Of a stretch of DNA of 64,000 nt, positions 1 through 8,759 are shown piece after piece. Origin of the DNA: CAYJGJ01 sp964367585. Lineage in GTDB: Bacteria > Bacillota > Clostridia > Peptostreptococcales > Anaerovoracaceae. Positions within the stretch are counted from its first letter, which is position 1; each line of letters opens with the position of its first letter. Location: contig CAYIYH010000002.1 in the NCBI GenBank assembly GCA_964367585.1, positions 110,561 to 174,560 of the forward strand, given 5' to 3'. The notes under the pieces were generated by a model, which worked only from the letters and a program-made list of their open reading frames with translations, was not told where the DNA came from and searched no databases. Made by a program: the position numbers and the translations under genes.

Positions 1-600
1 AACAATGGTGCAGCTAACCGCATTTTGAAATGTGTCAATCAGCTTATCTGAAACTGTGGCAGCCGTATATATTGCGATGACAGCATATAGACCGGCTTCG
101 ATATCCTTTGCTACTACCATAGATGCAAGGACAATTGCACCGTCTACAAACAAAAACATCTTTCCTATCGAAAAATCTTTAAATTTAATAATCAGCAACT
201 TTACCCATAGGTCAGTGCCTCCTGCGGAGACATTCGCTTTAACAATGCATGCTGTACCTACCCCATACATCATTCCTCCAAAAATAGCGGCGACAAGTTT
301 GTTATCCGTTATGGTTGGCAAAAAGACTAATAGGTCAGCAAACACCGAAAATGAAGTCATAACTATGAGGGTTTGGAGTGCATAGCTTTTGCCTTTTAGT
401 ATTGCTGCCAAAATTACGAATGGAATGTTGAGTACGAACATGAACAATCCAACAGATATAGGTTGTATGGTGTTAATTACAGTGGCTATTCCTGCAAATC
501 CACCCGCAGCAATAGCGTTGTCTAGCAAGAATAAGTTTACGCTTAAGGCGAAAAGCAGTGTTGCCGTTAGGTAATATGCAATTTTTTTTATGTTTTTCAT
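1..600 (-). CDS. YitT family integral membrane protein, partial (3' end outside window)
   Basis: Exactly 200 codons are open from an ATG at 600 to the window edge, so the C-terminal part, including the DUF2179 domain usual in this family, is not visible. An AGGA ribosome site lies 6 bases upstream of the ATG. The protein starts with a Lys-rich stretch and a hydrophobic segment, followed by several more membrane segments and the Gly-rich stretches AAGGFAGIATVIN, FGGMMYGVGTA and SAGGTDLWVK, which are typical of YitT/YvjA (DUF161) proteins. The family's substrate is unknown. It follows rapZ by 42 bases in the same direction and is probably the last visible member of the AI-2E-murB-rapZ gene string. 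The family call is from remembered motifs. Confidence 0.8.
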   Translation of the reverse strand, partial: MKNIKKIAYYLTATLLFALSVNLFLLDNAIAAGGFAGIATVINTIQPISVGLFMFVLNIPFVILAAILKGKSYALQTLIVMTSFSVFADLLVFLPTITDNKLVAAIFGGMMYGVGTACIVKANVSAGGTDLWVKLLIIKFKDFSIGKMFLFVDGAIVLASMVVAKDIEAGLYAVIAIYTAATVSDKLIDTFQNAVSCTIV

Positions 601-642
601 TTTTATTCCTTTCAGAATAGATTAGGTGCGATATCCACGTTC

Positions 643-1500
643 TTAGGATAAATTGCTATGGTACACGGTAGTTCTTTTCCCTTGCTCTTTGAAGATTTTT
701 TCCAGTTCTATCGAGATCGCAACGGAGCGATGCTGACCACCCGTACAGCCTATAGATAGATTCAAGTGAAATTTTCCTTCTTTTTCATAAAAAGGAATAA
801 GATAGTTAATTATGTCGTCAATTTTTTTGACAAATTCTTTGGTTACATCTTGTTTTAGTACAAAATCCGAGACCTCCGCATCCTTTCCCGACAGATGTTT
901 CATGGAAGAAATATAAAATGGATTCGTCATAAATCTCACATCGAATACCAGATCTGATTCCAAAGGAATTCCATGTTTGTAACCAAACGAAACTATGTTT
1001 ATACAAAAAGCTAACTTTTCATGTTTATGTACGAATAAATTTACTATCTCTTTTTTTAAATCTGCAACTTTCATGTCCGAAGTATCGATGATAAAATCAG
1101 CTTTATTTCGCAATTCTCGGAGAGCATGTATTTCTTGTTCTATGACTTCTTCCGTAACACCGTCGGTTGCGAGAGGGTGATTTCTCCTAGTTTCGCTGTA
1201 TCTTCGGACTAGAGCTGACGGCGAAGCTTCTATAAAAAGTATTTTTAAATCATAGGAGGGATCTTCGCGTAGGGTCTCGATGGAGTGAATTAAATCTCCA
1301 AAAAATACCCCACCTCGAATGTCTATAGCTAAAGCAATTTTATTATTCTTGGCATCGGAAGTGTTGATTAGTTGCAAGAAACTGTTGATTAGTTTCGGAG
1401 GCAGATTGTCGATAAAGTAATATCCCCGATCCTCAAACCAGTCACTTGCCTTGGTTTTTCCGGATCCCGATAATCCTGTAATTATAACAATTTCAGTCAT
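643..1500 (-). CDS. rapZ: RNase adapter / nucleotide-binding protein RapZ (YvcJ)
   Basis: A 285-residue P-loop protein, normal length for the family. Walker A GLSGSGKT is at residues 9-16 and the C-terminal signature IGCTGGQHRSV is present. E. coli RapZ delivers the small RNA GlmZ to RNase E and so controls glucosamine-6-phosphate synthesis. In Firmicutes the homologue YvcJ binds nucleotides and its exact role is less clear. The ATG at 1500 has GGGGAG eight bases upstream. It lies 19 bases after murB, a common pairing in Firmicutes, but the usual downstream partners yvcK and whiA are replaced here by a YitT gene. The family call is secure; an RNA-adapter role in this organism is inference. 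Confidence 0.95.
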   Translation of the reverse strand: MTEIVIITGLSGSGKTKASDWFEDRGYYFIDNLPPKLINSFLQLINTSDAKNNKIALAIDIRGGVFFGDLIHSIETLREDPSYDLKILFIEASPSALVRRYSETRRNHPLATDGVTEEVIEQEIHALRELRNKADFIIDTSDMKVADLKKEIVNLFVHKHEKLAFCINIVSFGYKHGIPLESDLVFDVRFMTNPFYISSMKHLSGKDAEVSDFVLKQDVTKEFVKKIDDIINYLIPFYEKEGKFHLNLSIGCTGGQHRSVAISIELEKIFKEQGKRTTVYHSNLS

Positions 1501-1519
1501 CTTTGTTCTCCCCTACTTC

Positions 1520-2497
1520 TCAAATGAATTCCGCTTCTGCTTCTAGTGTTACATCGAATTTTTCTTTAACAACTTTGCAGATATACTCTTTCATCGCAAT
1601 TACATCCTCGAATGAGGCATCGCCTATGTTTATTAGGAAGCCACTGTGTAATTCGGACACCTGGACTCCACCAATTATCTTTCCTTTTAGCCCCGCCTCT
1701 TCTATTAGTTTTGCGGCATAATGGCCTGGAGGTCTTTTGAAAAAACTTCCTACGCTAGGATAATTGACTGGTTGTTTGGAATTTCGCATAGTCATGAGAC
1801 TTTCCATTTTATTTCCAATTTTCTCGGGGTCTCCCTTTTGGAGTGCAAATAGTGCATTTAGAATGATATGATTTTTCGCTTCAAAAATACTTTTTCGATA
1901 CGAAAAAGATAATTCGTTATTATTGAAAGTTTCGATTTCGAGCGTATTAATGTTGAGCGCATTGACTTCGATAATGACATCTTTCATCTCCCCACCGTAT
2001 GCACCTGCGTTCATGTACACTGCACCGCCACAACTGCCAGGTATTCCTACAGCAAATTCGAGCCCGGTAAGTCCCTGCTCGAGTGCAAGGTTGCAAATAT
2101 TTTTTAGTGGTGTGGCTGCGGAAGCATACATTGTGTTGGCAGAATCTATAATAGTGTCATTCTTAATATATCCCTTTGCTTTTAACCGCCCGATAGAATT
2201 TTCGCTGCAGATGTAACATTCATTGAATTCGCTGCAAAGTTTGATTACGACACCTTCATATCCTGATCCATTGAATATTATATTAGACCCACTTCCGAGT
2301 ATGAAAAACGGTAAAGAATTACTCTTTATAATCTTACAGACAGAAAACAAAGATTGAATAGAATCAATTTCGATAAGGCATTTTGCGTTACCCCCTACCT
2401 TAAACGAAGAGTAATTACTCATATCGACATTGAATTGAATAGAATCACTCGGAATTCTCGAATCTAATAATAGTTTTTTTAATTCGTGTTCATTCAT
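1520..2497 (-). CDS. murB: UDP-N-acetylenolpyruvoylglucosamine reductase
   Basis: MurB reduces UDP-N-acetylenolpyruvoylglucosamine to UDP-MurNAc with NADPH and FAD, the second committed step of peptidoglycan precursor synthesis in the cytoplasm. The 325-residue protein has an FAD-binding domain with FKVGGNAK, ILGSGSN and GIPGSCGGAVYMNAGAYGGE. The C-terminal substrate domain carries PSVGSFFKRPPG, whose Ser after Gly is the expected proton donor, and ends in the usual EAEFI-type tail. The pattern resembles the Firmicute type II enzymes. The start codon has AAAGGTG upstream at a rather long spacing of about 12 bases. It sits 41 bases after the AI-2E permease gene and 19 before rapZ, so co-transcription is likely. 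Confidence 0.96.
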   Translation of the reverse strand: MNEHELKKLLLDSRIPSDSIQFNVDMSNYSSFKVGGNAKCLIEIDSIQSLFSVCKIIKSNSLPFFILGSGSNIIFNGSGYEGVVIKLCSEFNECYICSENSIGRLKAKGYIKNDTIIDSANTMYASAATPLKNICNLALEQGLTGLEFAVGIPGSCGGAVYMNAGAYGGEMKDVIIEVNALNINTLEIETFNNNELSFSYRKSIFEAKNHIILNALFALQKGDPEKIGNKMESLMTMRNSKQPVNYPSVGSFFKRPPGHYAAKLIEEAGLKGKIIGGVQVSELHSGFLINIGDASFEDVIAMKEYICKVVKEKFDVTLEAEAEFI

Positions 2498-2538
2498 ATT
2501 ATTTTATTGCACCTTTAGATTTAATTATTTTGAAAACC

Positions 2539-3780
2539 CTATTTCTTTTTGTTTGCAAGTTCTTCTTTCTCTACACCATAGGTGCTATAGTCCATATAGT
2601 CGTTAATCTTCGGGGAAAGATTTTTTTGACTCATTCTGTACTCATAGTATTTACCTATATAGTAGTACAGAATTGCAAAGACTGGAACTCCAAGAAGCAT
2701 ACCAAAGAACCCAAATAATCCGCCACCTAAAAGAATCGCGAATATAACCCAGAAACTTGCGATTCCGGTTCTTTCTCCTAGTATTGCAGGGCCCAAGATG
2801 TTACCATCGAATTGCTGCAAGCCCAAAACCATAAGCAAGAAGTATATAAGATCTCCAGGACTTACAAGTAGCACAATTATTGCGGTCGGTATTGCCCCAA
2901 AAAATGGGCCAAAGAATGGAACGACATTTGTGACTCCGATTACGACACTGATAAGTTCAGGGTACGGGAATCTAAATGTAAGAGATAATATATAGCATAA
3001 AATACCAATGATAATTGAATCTAGTATTTTACCATTTACGAATCCTCCAAAAGTTCGATTTGAGTAGGTCATAAATTCAAATATCTTATTAGAGTTTGGC
3101 TCTGAAAAAGTTGCTAAAATAAAAATCTTCCCCTGAGCCTTGAATGTCTCCTTAGTATTAAGAAAATAAATACAGACAATGATTCCTAGGATAATATCAG
3201 TAATAGTGCTGAAAGTAATAATCAGTCCGGTAGAAAGGGAGAGGAATACAGTCTCTATGTTTGCGACGATTGAACTGTTGAACCAAGTGAGCGCTTGGCT
3301 GTAGAGATCATCGGTGATTTGTGTGACAAATTTCATCACCTCAGGCGAGTTTCTTAGTTGTATTTCGATCCATTCGATAGATTCTTCTACATTCGCCGGT
3401 ACCGTTTCCGAAATTCTAATGATACTGCTTAGTAATTCGGGAAGGATGATCCAAAAAAAACCAGTGACGAATGCTACAAAAGCCGTCATCGAAACGGCTG
3501 TGGCGATAATGCGACCAATCCAAAGTGCAATATTTTTATTCTCAATTTTATTTCTAACTAGTGCATAGACTTTTTTTACAATCGAGTTGTACATTGGACA
3601 AAGCAGATATGCTATTGTAAGGCCAATTATAATTGGTTGGAGAATTGAAGTTAGTTGTTGTATGAAGTCGAGGATTGATGAAGGATCAAAAATAAACCGA
3701 TATGCAAGAATAATTAATATTCCTGAAACCACAAAGGTAAATATTTTACTTTTGTATGTACTAAACAATTTGTTTTTCAT
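2539..3780 (-). CDS. AI-2E family transporter (permease)
   Basis: A 413-residue polytopic membrane protein with about eight hydrophobic segments. The first is at residues 13-32. The conserved C-terminal half contains PYPELISVVIGVTNVVPFFG and GPAILGERTGI, the hallmark region of the AI-2E/PerM/YdiK family. Members have been linked to autoinducer-2 export or to Na+/H+ antiport, and the substrate here cannot be predicted. A hydrophilic Lys- and Glu-rich tail ends the protein. AGAGGT lies six bases before the ATG at 3780, and a good minus-strand promoter lies at 3851-3879. It is the first gene of the murB-rapZ-yitT string and diverges from kce. Confidence 0.9.
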   Translation of the reverse strand: MKNKLFSTYKSKIFTFVVSGILIILAYRFIFDPSSILDFIQQLTSILQPIIIGLTIAYLLCPMYNSIVKKVYALVRNKIENKNIALWIGRIIATAVSMTAFVAFVTGFFWIILPELLSSIIRISETVPANVEESIEWIEIQLRNSPEVMKFVTQITDDLYSQALTWFNSSIVANIETVFLSLSTGLIITFSTITDIILGIIVCIYFLNTKETFKAQGKIFILATFSEPNSNKIFEFMTYSNRTFGGFVNGKILDSIIIGILCYILSLTFRFPYPELISVVIGVTNVVPFFGPFFGAIPTAIIVLLVSPGDLIYFLLMVLGLQQFDGNILGPAILGERTGIASFWVIFAILLGGGLFGFFGMLLGVPVFAILYYYIGKYYEYRMSQKNLSPKINDYMDYSTYGVEKEELANKKK

Positions 3781-3850
3781 TTTTTACCTCTTGTTGAACA
3801 GAAAAATGGCAGTATTTCTTCGATTTTCAATCCATTTTAGATCTAATGTA

Positions 3851-3879
3851 ATAGTAGCATATGTGTAGAAAAAAATCAA
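3851..3879 (-). promoter_or_regulatory. Predicted sigma-A promoter of the AI-2E/murB/rapZ string
   Basis: Read on the minus strand, TTGATT (3879-3874) and TACTAT (3856-3851) are separated by exactly 17 bases. The -10 box lies about 70 bases before the AI-2E start codon. No operator is obvious. Confidence 0.6.
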
Positions 3880-3945
3880 TAATTCGCACATGAAAATGTC
3901 CCGGAAAAGGTCCTAATGATAAATGATAATAGTATTTCGTGAAAG

Positions 3946-3993
3946 AATTGTAGAGAAGATGTTCTCACTAACTTCTCGCAAGAAGATACAATT
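3946..3993. other. Inverted repeat in the kce upstream region
   Basis: Nested complementary arms: AATTGTA (3946-3952) with TACAATT (3987-3993), and directly inside them GAGAAG (3953-3958) with CTTCTC (3972-3977). The element sits between the divergent promoters of the AI-2E gene and kce, about 80 bases upstream of the kce -35 box. It could be a regulator binding site or a transcript structure. Nothing else coding is visible in the 377-base gap 3781-4157 apart from the two promoters. Confidence 0.4.
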
Positions 3994-4076
3994 TTATATA
4001 GAGCATTTTATTTGTGATTTACTAAGGCATTATCCTATATGAGTCAATAATTGGACAAAATATCGATATAATCATG

Positions 4077-4105
4077 TTGAAAATTAAATGTTTAAGTGCT
4101 ATAAT
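4077..4105 (+). promoter_or_regulatory. Predicted sigma-A promoter of kce
   Basis: TTGAAA (4077-4082) and a perfect TATAAT (4100-4105) are separated by 17 bases. The start site should be near 4112, giving a leader of about 45 bases that ends in AGGAGG (4144-4149), eight bases before the kce ATG. The promoter probably also serves the PFOR gene downstream. Confidence 0.75.
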
Positions 4106-4157
4106 CTATTAGTAAATGTGTATTGATGTCATTAATAGATCATAGGAGGAAAAAAGT

Positions 4158-4991
4158 ATGGATAAATTAATAATAAGCGCATGCATATCTGGAGCAGAAG
4201 TAACTAAGGATCAAAACCCAGCAGTTCCTTACACTGTTGAGGAAATCGCCAGAGAAGCAAAGTCTGCATACGATGCGGGTGCATCTTTGATTCATTTACA
4301 TGTTCGTTGGGACGATGGGACACCTACCCAAGATACTGCAAGATTCCAAGAATGTGTCGATGCAATAAGAAAAGTATGCCCTGATGCAATTATCCAACCC
4401 TCGACAGGCGGCGCTGTAGGAATGAGTGATCTAGAAAGGTTACAGTCTACAGATATTACTCCGTATCCTGAGATGGCAACACTAGACTGTGGAACATGTA
4501 ATTTTGGTGGAGACGAAATCTTTGTAAATTCCGATAACACTATTGCAAATTTTGCAAAGATATTGAAAGAAAAAGGAATCAAGCCTGAGCTAGAAGTTTT
4601 CGACAAGGGCATGATAGACACTGCATTGAAAGTGGCGGATAAAAAAGGTCTTTTGGTTCACCCGTTACATTTTGACTTCGTGTTGGGAGTACAAATGTCC
4701 GCAACAATTCGTGACTTAGTATTCATGGCAGGTTCTATTCCTCCGGGATCGACATGGACAGCGACAGGATTAGGAAAGAACAGTTGGAACATAGCTGCAG
4801 CAACTATAGTCATGGGTGGGCATGTCAGAATAGGTTTTGAAGACAGTTTATATATGGAAAAAGGTGTTTTGGCAAAAAGTAATGGTGAAATGGTTGAAAA
4901 AGTTGTAAAACTTGCGAAACTTTTAGGAAGAGAAGTCGCAACTCCGGCAGAAGCAAGAGAAATATTGAGTCTTCCTCCTCTTAAAAAATAA
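4158..4991 (+). CDS. kce: 3-keto-5-aminohexanoate cleavage enzyme (BKACE family)
   Basis: Kce condenses 3-keto-5-aminohexanoate with acetyl-CoA to give acetoacetate and 3-aminobutyryl-CoA in lysine fermentation. The 277-residue TIM-barrel protein has the zinc ligands H46 and H48 (IHLHVR), E14 (GAEVTK), S82-T83 (PSTGG) and the late HVRIGFED segment with R224 and D229. These match the catalytic positions known from the Cloacimonas enzyme within two residues. Overall it looks like true Kce rather than a generic DUF849 protein. A promoter and an AGGAGG site precede it. The other lysine pathway genes (kamA, kamDE, kdd, kal) are not in this window; it is followed 78 bases later by PFOR, a source of its co-substrate acetyl-CoA. 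Confidence 0.9.
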   Translation: MDKLIISACISGAEVTKDQNPAVPYTVEEIAREAKSAYDAGASLIHLHVRWDDGTPTQDTARFQECVDAIRKVCPDAIIQPSTGGAVGMSDLERLQSTDITPYPEMATLDCGTCNFGGDEIFVNSDNTIANFAKILKEKGIKPELEVFDKGMIDTALKVADKKGLLVHPLHFDFVLGVQMSATIRDLVFMAGSIPPGSTWTATGLGKNSWNIAAATIVMGGHVRIGFEDSLYMEKGVLAKSNGEMVEKVVKLAKLLGREVATPAEAREILSLPPLKK

Positions 4992-5030
4992 ATAAATGTT
5001 AGTCCAGATGTTATAATAACAAAGTTAAGA

Positions 5031-5069
5031 AAGGAGCGAGGTGTGCAAGCACACCTGTGAAAAAAACAA
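5031..5069 (+). promoter_or_regulatory. Shine-Dalgarno separated from the PFOR start by a hairpin
   Basis: The only good ribosome site, AAGGAG (5031-5036), is about 33 bases from the ATG at 5070, too far for normal use. Between them is a perfect 7-bp hairpin: AGGTGTG (5039-5045), loop CAAG, CACACCT (5050-5056). Folding it out brings the site to roughly 14-15 bases from the ATG. An overlapping 5-codon reading frame starts at the GTG at 5043 and stops at 5060. Confidence 0.5.
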
Positions 5070-8000
5070 ATGGCGAAAAAAACAAAAACAATGGATGGTA
5101 ACACGGCGGCATCATATGTCTCCTATGCATTTACCGATGTAGCTGCGATATATCCAATTACACCATCGTCTACAATGGCAGAAGTAGTAGACGAGATGGC
5201 GGCAGAGGGAACTAAAAATATTTTCGGTCAAGAAGTAAAAGTAGTAGAAATGCAATCTGAGGCTGGAGCAGCTGGTGCTGTTCATGGTTCTCTTGCGGCA
5301 GGTGCATTGACAACTACCTATACAGCATCACAAGGTCTTTTGTTGATGATTCCGAATATGTATAAAATAGCAGGGGAATTGCTACCGGGAGTTTTCCATG
5401 TATCTGCTAGAACATTGGCGACACATGCACTTTCTATTTTTGGAGATCACTCTGACGTAATGTCGACTAGACAAACAGGGTTTGCACTTTTATGCTCGGG
5501 TTCGGTCCAAGAAGTTATGGACTTGGCGGGAGTAGCGCATTTGACTTCGATTAAAACGCGCGTGCCGTTTCTGCATTTCTTCGACGGGTTTAGAACTTCT
5601 CATGAAGTTCAAAAAATCGAGACAATTGAGTACGATGATTTTGCAAAATTAATTGACATGGATAAGGTCAAAGAGTTCAGAGACAGAGCGTTAAACCCTG
5701 AGCATCCAGTAGTAAGAGGAACAGCTCAAAATCCGGATATTTTCTTCCAAGCGAGAGAAGCTTCTCAAAAATTCTACGATACATTGCCTGAAGAAGTAGA
5801 AGCGTATATGAACAAAATCTCTGAAGTTACAGGTCGCAGCTACAAATTATTCGATTATGTAGGAGATCCTAACGCGGAAAACATTATCATCGCTATGGGT
5901 TCTGTTTGCGAAACGATAGAAGAAACAATTGCAGCGTTGAATTCAAAAGGTGAAAAAGTAGGACTTGTAAAAGTTAGATTATATCGTCCATGGTCGCCTA
6001 AACATCTTAAGGCAGTGATCCCTGCATCAGTTAAGAAGATCGCTGTATTGGATAGAACTAAAGAACCAGGTGCGCCTGGAGATCCTCTTTTCATGGACGT
6101 TAAGACTATGTACTTCGATGAAAAGAATCCACCAGAAATTTATGCTGGTAGATACGGATTGGGATCAAATGATACTACTCCTGGACAGATCGTTGCGGTT
6201 TATAATAACCTAAAACAAGACACTCCAAAGGACAAGTTCACTATTGGTATAGTTGATGACGTGTACAATTCTTCTCTTGAAACTGTAAATATATCGACCG
6301 AACCTGCTAGCACCATCAGATGTAAATTCTGGGGCTTAGGTTCCGATGGTACTGTCGGTGCAAACAAACAAGCTATAAAAATAATCGGTGACAACACTGA
6401 CATGTACGCTCAAGGTTATTTTTCGTATGACTCAAAGAAATCCGGCGGAATAACAGTATCTCACCTTAGATTCGGAAAAGAAAAAATACAATCGACATAT
6501 CTCATATCTGAAGCAGATTTAGTTGCATGCCACAACCAAGCATACGTAAATCAATATGATTTGTTAAAAGGGCTTAAAAAAGGTGGTACATTCGTACTTA
6601 ACTGTATCTGGAATGATGAAGAAATGAATGATAATCTTCCTGCATCTATCAAAAGGTATATTGCGGAAAATGATATTAATTTCTTCGCGATTAATGCAAC
6701 CAAGGTAGCAACGGATCTTGGCCTTGGCAATAGAATAAACATGATCATGCAATCTGCTTTCTTCAAGCTGTCTAATGTAATTCCTTTGGATGATGCTGTA
6801 AAATATCTGAAAGATTCAATCGTGGATGCGTATGGCAAAAAGGGTGAAAAAATTGTGTCTATGAACCAAGCGGCAGTAGATAAAGGTATTTCTGACATCA
6901 GAAAAGTTGAAATCCCTGCGACATGGAAAGATGCAAAAGAGGAGCCTTCTGCAAAGAAAGATCTTCCTGAATTCATAGAAAACATACTGATCCCTATGAG
7001 TAAACAAGAAGGTGACAGTCTGCCTGTAAGTGCATTCGTGGGAAAAGAAGATGGAACATTCCCTATGGGTACATCTGCATACGAAAAAAGAGGCGTTGCG
7101 GTTGACGTGCCTGAGTGGAAGAGTGATAAGTGTATCCAATGTAACCAATGCTCATTCGTATGTCCGCATGCAGCAATTAGACCAATACTTATTACAGATG
7201 AAGAAAAGGCTGCTGCACCTGCTGGATTTGAAACAGTAGCTGCAAAAGGTAAAGGATTCGAAGAATATCAATATAAGATTCAAGTATCTCCACTAGATTG
7301 TATGGGTTGTGGAAACTGTGCCGATATTTGCCCTGCTAAGGAGTCGGCATTAGAAATGAAACCACTCGATACTCAAGAATCAGAAATTCCAAATTGGGAA
7401 TATGCTATGGATATGCCAATAAGAGACGAACTAATGAACAAAGATAGTGTCAAAGGAAGTCAATTCGCAAAACCATACTTTGAATTCTCAGGGGCTTGTT
7501 CCGGATGTGGTGAAACACCATACATGAAGGTAATTACACAACTATTTGGTGATAGAATGATGATCGCAAACGCAACAGGTTGTTCGTCAATCTGGGGTGG
7601 TTCTGCTCCATCAATGCCATATTGTACAGATAAAGATGGAAGAGGACCTTCATGGGCAAACTCTTTGTTTGAAGACAATGCGGAGTATGGACTTGGTATG
7701 GCAGTCGCTGTAAATCAAATCAGAGATAAAATTGAAGATTCTATGAAAGCGATTATTGCTAGCGGTGCCGACAGTGATGTAGTTGATGCATGTAATGCAT
7801 GGATCGAAAATAAAGCTGAAGGAAAAGATACTCGTAAATATGCCGACGCTGTAACAGCTGCCCTTGAAAAGGCAAAAGTTACGGGAGAAGCTAAAAAAGC
7901 TGTCGACCAAATATTGCAAGATAAAGATTTCCTAGTGAAAAAATCTGTATGGACAGTTGGTGGTGACGGATGGGCATATGATATAGGATATGGCGGTCTT

Positions 8001-8591
8001 GACCATGTATTAGCGTCGGGTGAAGATATTAATGTATTAGTATTTGACACTGAGGTTTACTCCAATACAGGTGGACAATCTTCTAAATCTACTCCAACTG
8101 CGGCTATTGCTAAATTTGCTGCATCAGGTAAAAGAACTAAGAAAAAAGACCTTGGCATGATGGCAATGAGCTATGGATATGTCTATGTTGCGCAAGTTGG
8201 AATGGGTGCCGACAAGAATCAATTTATGAAAGCATTAGTCGAAGCAGAAAGCTACAAGGGCCCATCTTTGATTATCTGTTATGCACCTTGTATTGCTCAC
8301 GGTATTGACATGGGTAAAACGCAAGAAAACACAGCAAACGCTGTTAAGTGCGGATATTGGAATTTGTATAGATTTGATCCAAGAACAGAAGAAGGAAAGA
8401 ATCCATTTACATTAGACAGCAAAGATCCAACTGAAAGTTTCCAAGATTTCATTTCAGCACAAGTGAGATATAATTCGCTCAAAAAAGCATTCCCTGATGT
8501 AGCGGACGAATTGTTTGCAAAAACAGAGGAAGATGCGAAGAAGCGTTTAGCTAGTTATAAGAGATTGGCTGCGGCAAATCCTGTGGAATAG
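5070..8591 (+). CDS. nifJ: Pyruvate:ferredoxin (flavodoxin) oxidoreductase, copy 1
   Basis: A single-chain 1173-residue PFOR, full length for the family. It oxidises pyruvate and CoA to acetyl-CoA and CO2, passing electrons to ferredoxin or flavodoxin. Visible in order: the pyrimidine-binding domain (MDGNTAASYVSYAFTD, YPITPSSTMAE), the transketolase C-like domain, the gamma-type domain, a 2x[4Fe-4S] ferredoxin segment around residues 690-760 (CIQCNQCSFVC and CMGCGNCADIC), CSGCGETPY supplying ligands for the third cluster, and the TPP-binding GDGWAYDIGYGG with TEVYSNTGGQSSKSTPT. The start at 5070 gives the usual MAKKTKTMDGN beginning. It follows kce by 78 bases and is probably co-transcribed. 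A second copy lies at 60322-63864. Confidence 0.97.
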   Translation: MAKKTKTMDGNTAASYVSYAFTDVAAIYPITPSSTMAEVVDEMAAEGTKNIFGQEVKVVEMQSEAGAAGAVHGSLAAGALTTTYTASQGLLLMIPNMYKIAGELLPGVFHVSARTLATHALSIFGDHSDVMSTRQTGFALLCSGSVQEVMDLAGVAHLTSIKTRVPFLHFFDGFRTSHEVQKIETIEYDDFAKLIDMDKVKEFRDRALNPEHPVVRGTAQNPDIFFQAREASQKFYDTLPEEVEAYMNKISEVTGRSYKLFDYVGDPNAENIIIAMGSVCETIEETIAALNSKGEKVGLVKVRLYRPWSPKHLKAVIPASVKKIAVLDRTKEPGAPGDPLFMDVKTMYFDEKNPPEIYAGRYGLGSNDTTPGQIVAVYNNLKQDTPKDKFTIGIVDDVYNSSLETVNISTEPASTIRCKFWGLGSDGTVGANKQAIKIIGDNTDMYAQGYFSYDSKKSGGITVSHLRFGKEKIQSTYLISEADLVACHNQAYVNQYDLLKGLKKGGTFVLNCIWNDEEMNDNLPASIKRYIAENDINFFAINATKVATDLGLGNRINMIMQSAFFKLSNVIPLDDAVKYLKDSIVDAYGKKGEKIVSMNQAAVDKGISDIRKVEIPATWKDAKEEPSAKKDLPEFIENILIPMSKQEGDSLPVSAFVGKEDGTFPMGTSAYEKRGVAVDVPEWKSDKCIQCNQCSFVCPHAAIRPILITDEEKAAAPAGFETVAAKGKGFEEYQYKIQVSPLDCMGCGNCADICPAKESALEMKPLDTQESEIPNWEYAMDMPIRDELMNKDSVKGSQFAKPYFEFSGACSGCGETPYMKVITQLFGDRMMIANATGCSSIWGGSAPSMPYCTDKDGRGPSWANSLFEDNAEYGLGMAVAVNQIRDKIEDSMKAIIASGADSDVVDACNAWIENKAEGKDTRKYADAVTAALEKAKVTGEAKKAVDQILQDKDFLVKKSVWTVGGDGWAYDIGYGGLDHVLASGEDINVLVFDTEVYSNTGGQSSKSTPTAAIAKFAASGKRTKKKDLGMMAMSYGYVYVAQVGMGADKNQFMKALVEAESYKGPSLIICYAPCIAHGIDMGKTQENTANAVKCGYWNLYRFDPRTEEGKNPFTLDSKDPTESFQDFISAQVRYNSLKKAFPDVADELFAKTEEDAKKRLASYKRLAAANPVE

Positions 8592-8681
8592 TGTCTCAAA
8601 TATTATGTTGAGATAGCTTTACGGAATAGGATTGTCAACAGAATGGCAATGAAAATTTCATTTTAATATTAAAGTCGTAGT

Positions 8682-8714
8682 AGCTTGCGTCCTTTTTATA
8701 AAAGGGCGCAAGCT
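8682..8714 (+). terminator. Strong hairpin after PFOR copy 1, possible terminator
   Basis: A 15-bp stem with a 3-base loop: AGCTTGCGTCCTTTT (8682-8696) pairs with the segment 8700-8714, with one T-G wobble. It is followed by ATAAATTT rather than a clean T run, so it is a weak match to a classical terminator. It lies between PFOR and the hydantoinase-family gene and may instead be a processing or regulatory hairpin. Confidence 0.5.
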
Positions 8715-8759
8715 ATAAATTTAAACAGATTCGAAAAGCATATGATAAAAGGAGCTATA

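Noticed and set aside
32..574. Two plus-strand frames at the left edge (117 and 61 codons)
   Set aside because: They are antisense to the YitT-type membrane gene, which is open over all 200 codons and has a proper ribosome site.
5043..5060. Five-codon frame GTG CAA GCA CAC CTG TGA upstream of PFOR copy 1
   Set aside because: Not annotated as a gene; it falls entirely within the hairpin region and may be accidental, so it is only mentioned with the leader.
8685..8759. Upstream extension of the hydantoinase-family gene to a TTG at 8685
   Set aside because: The extension lies inside a 15-bp hairpin and has no ribosome site, whereas GGAG at 8751 fits ATG 8760/8763.
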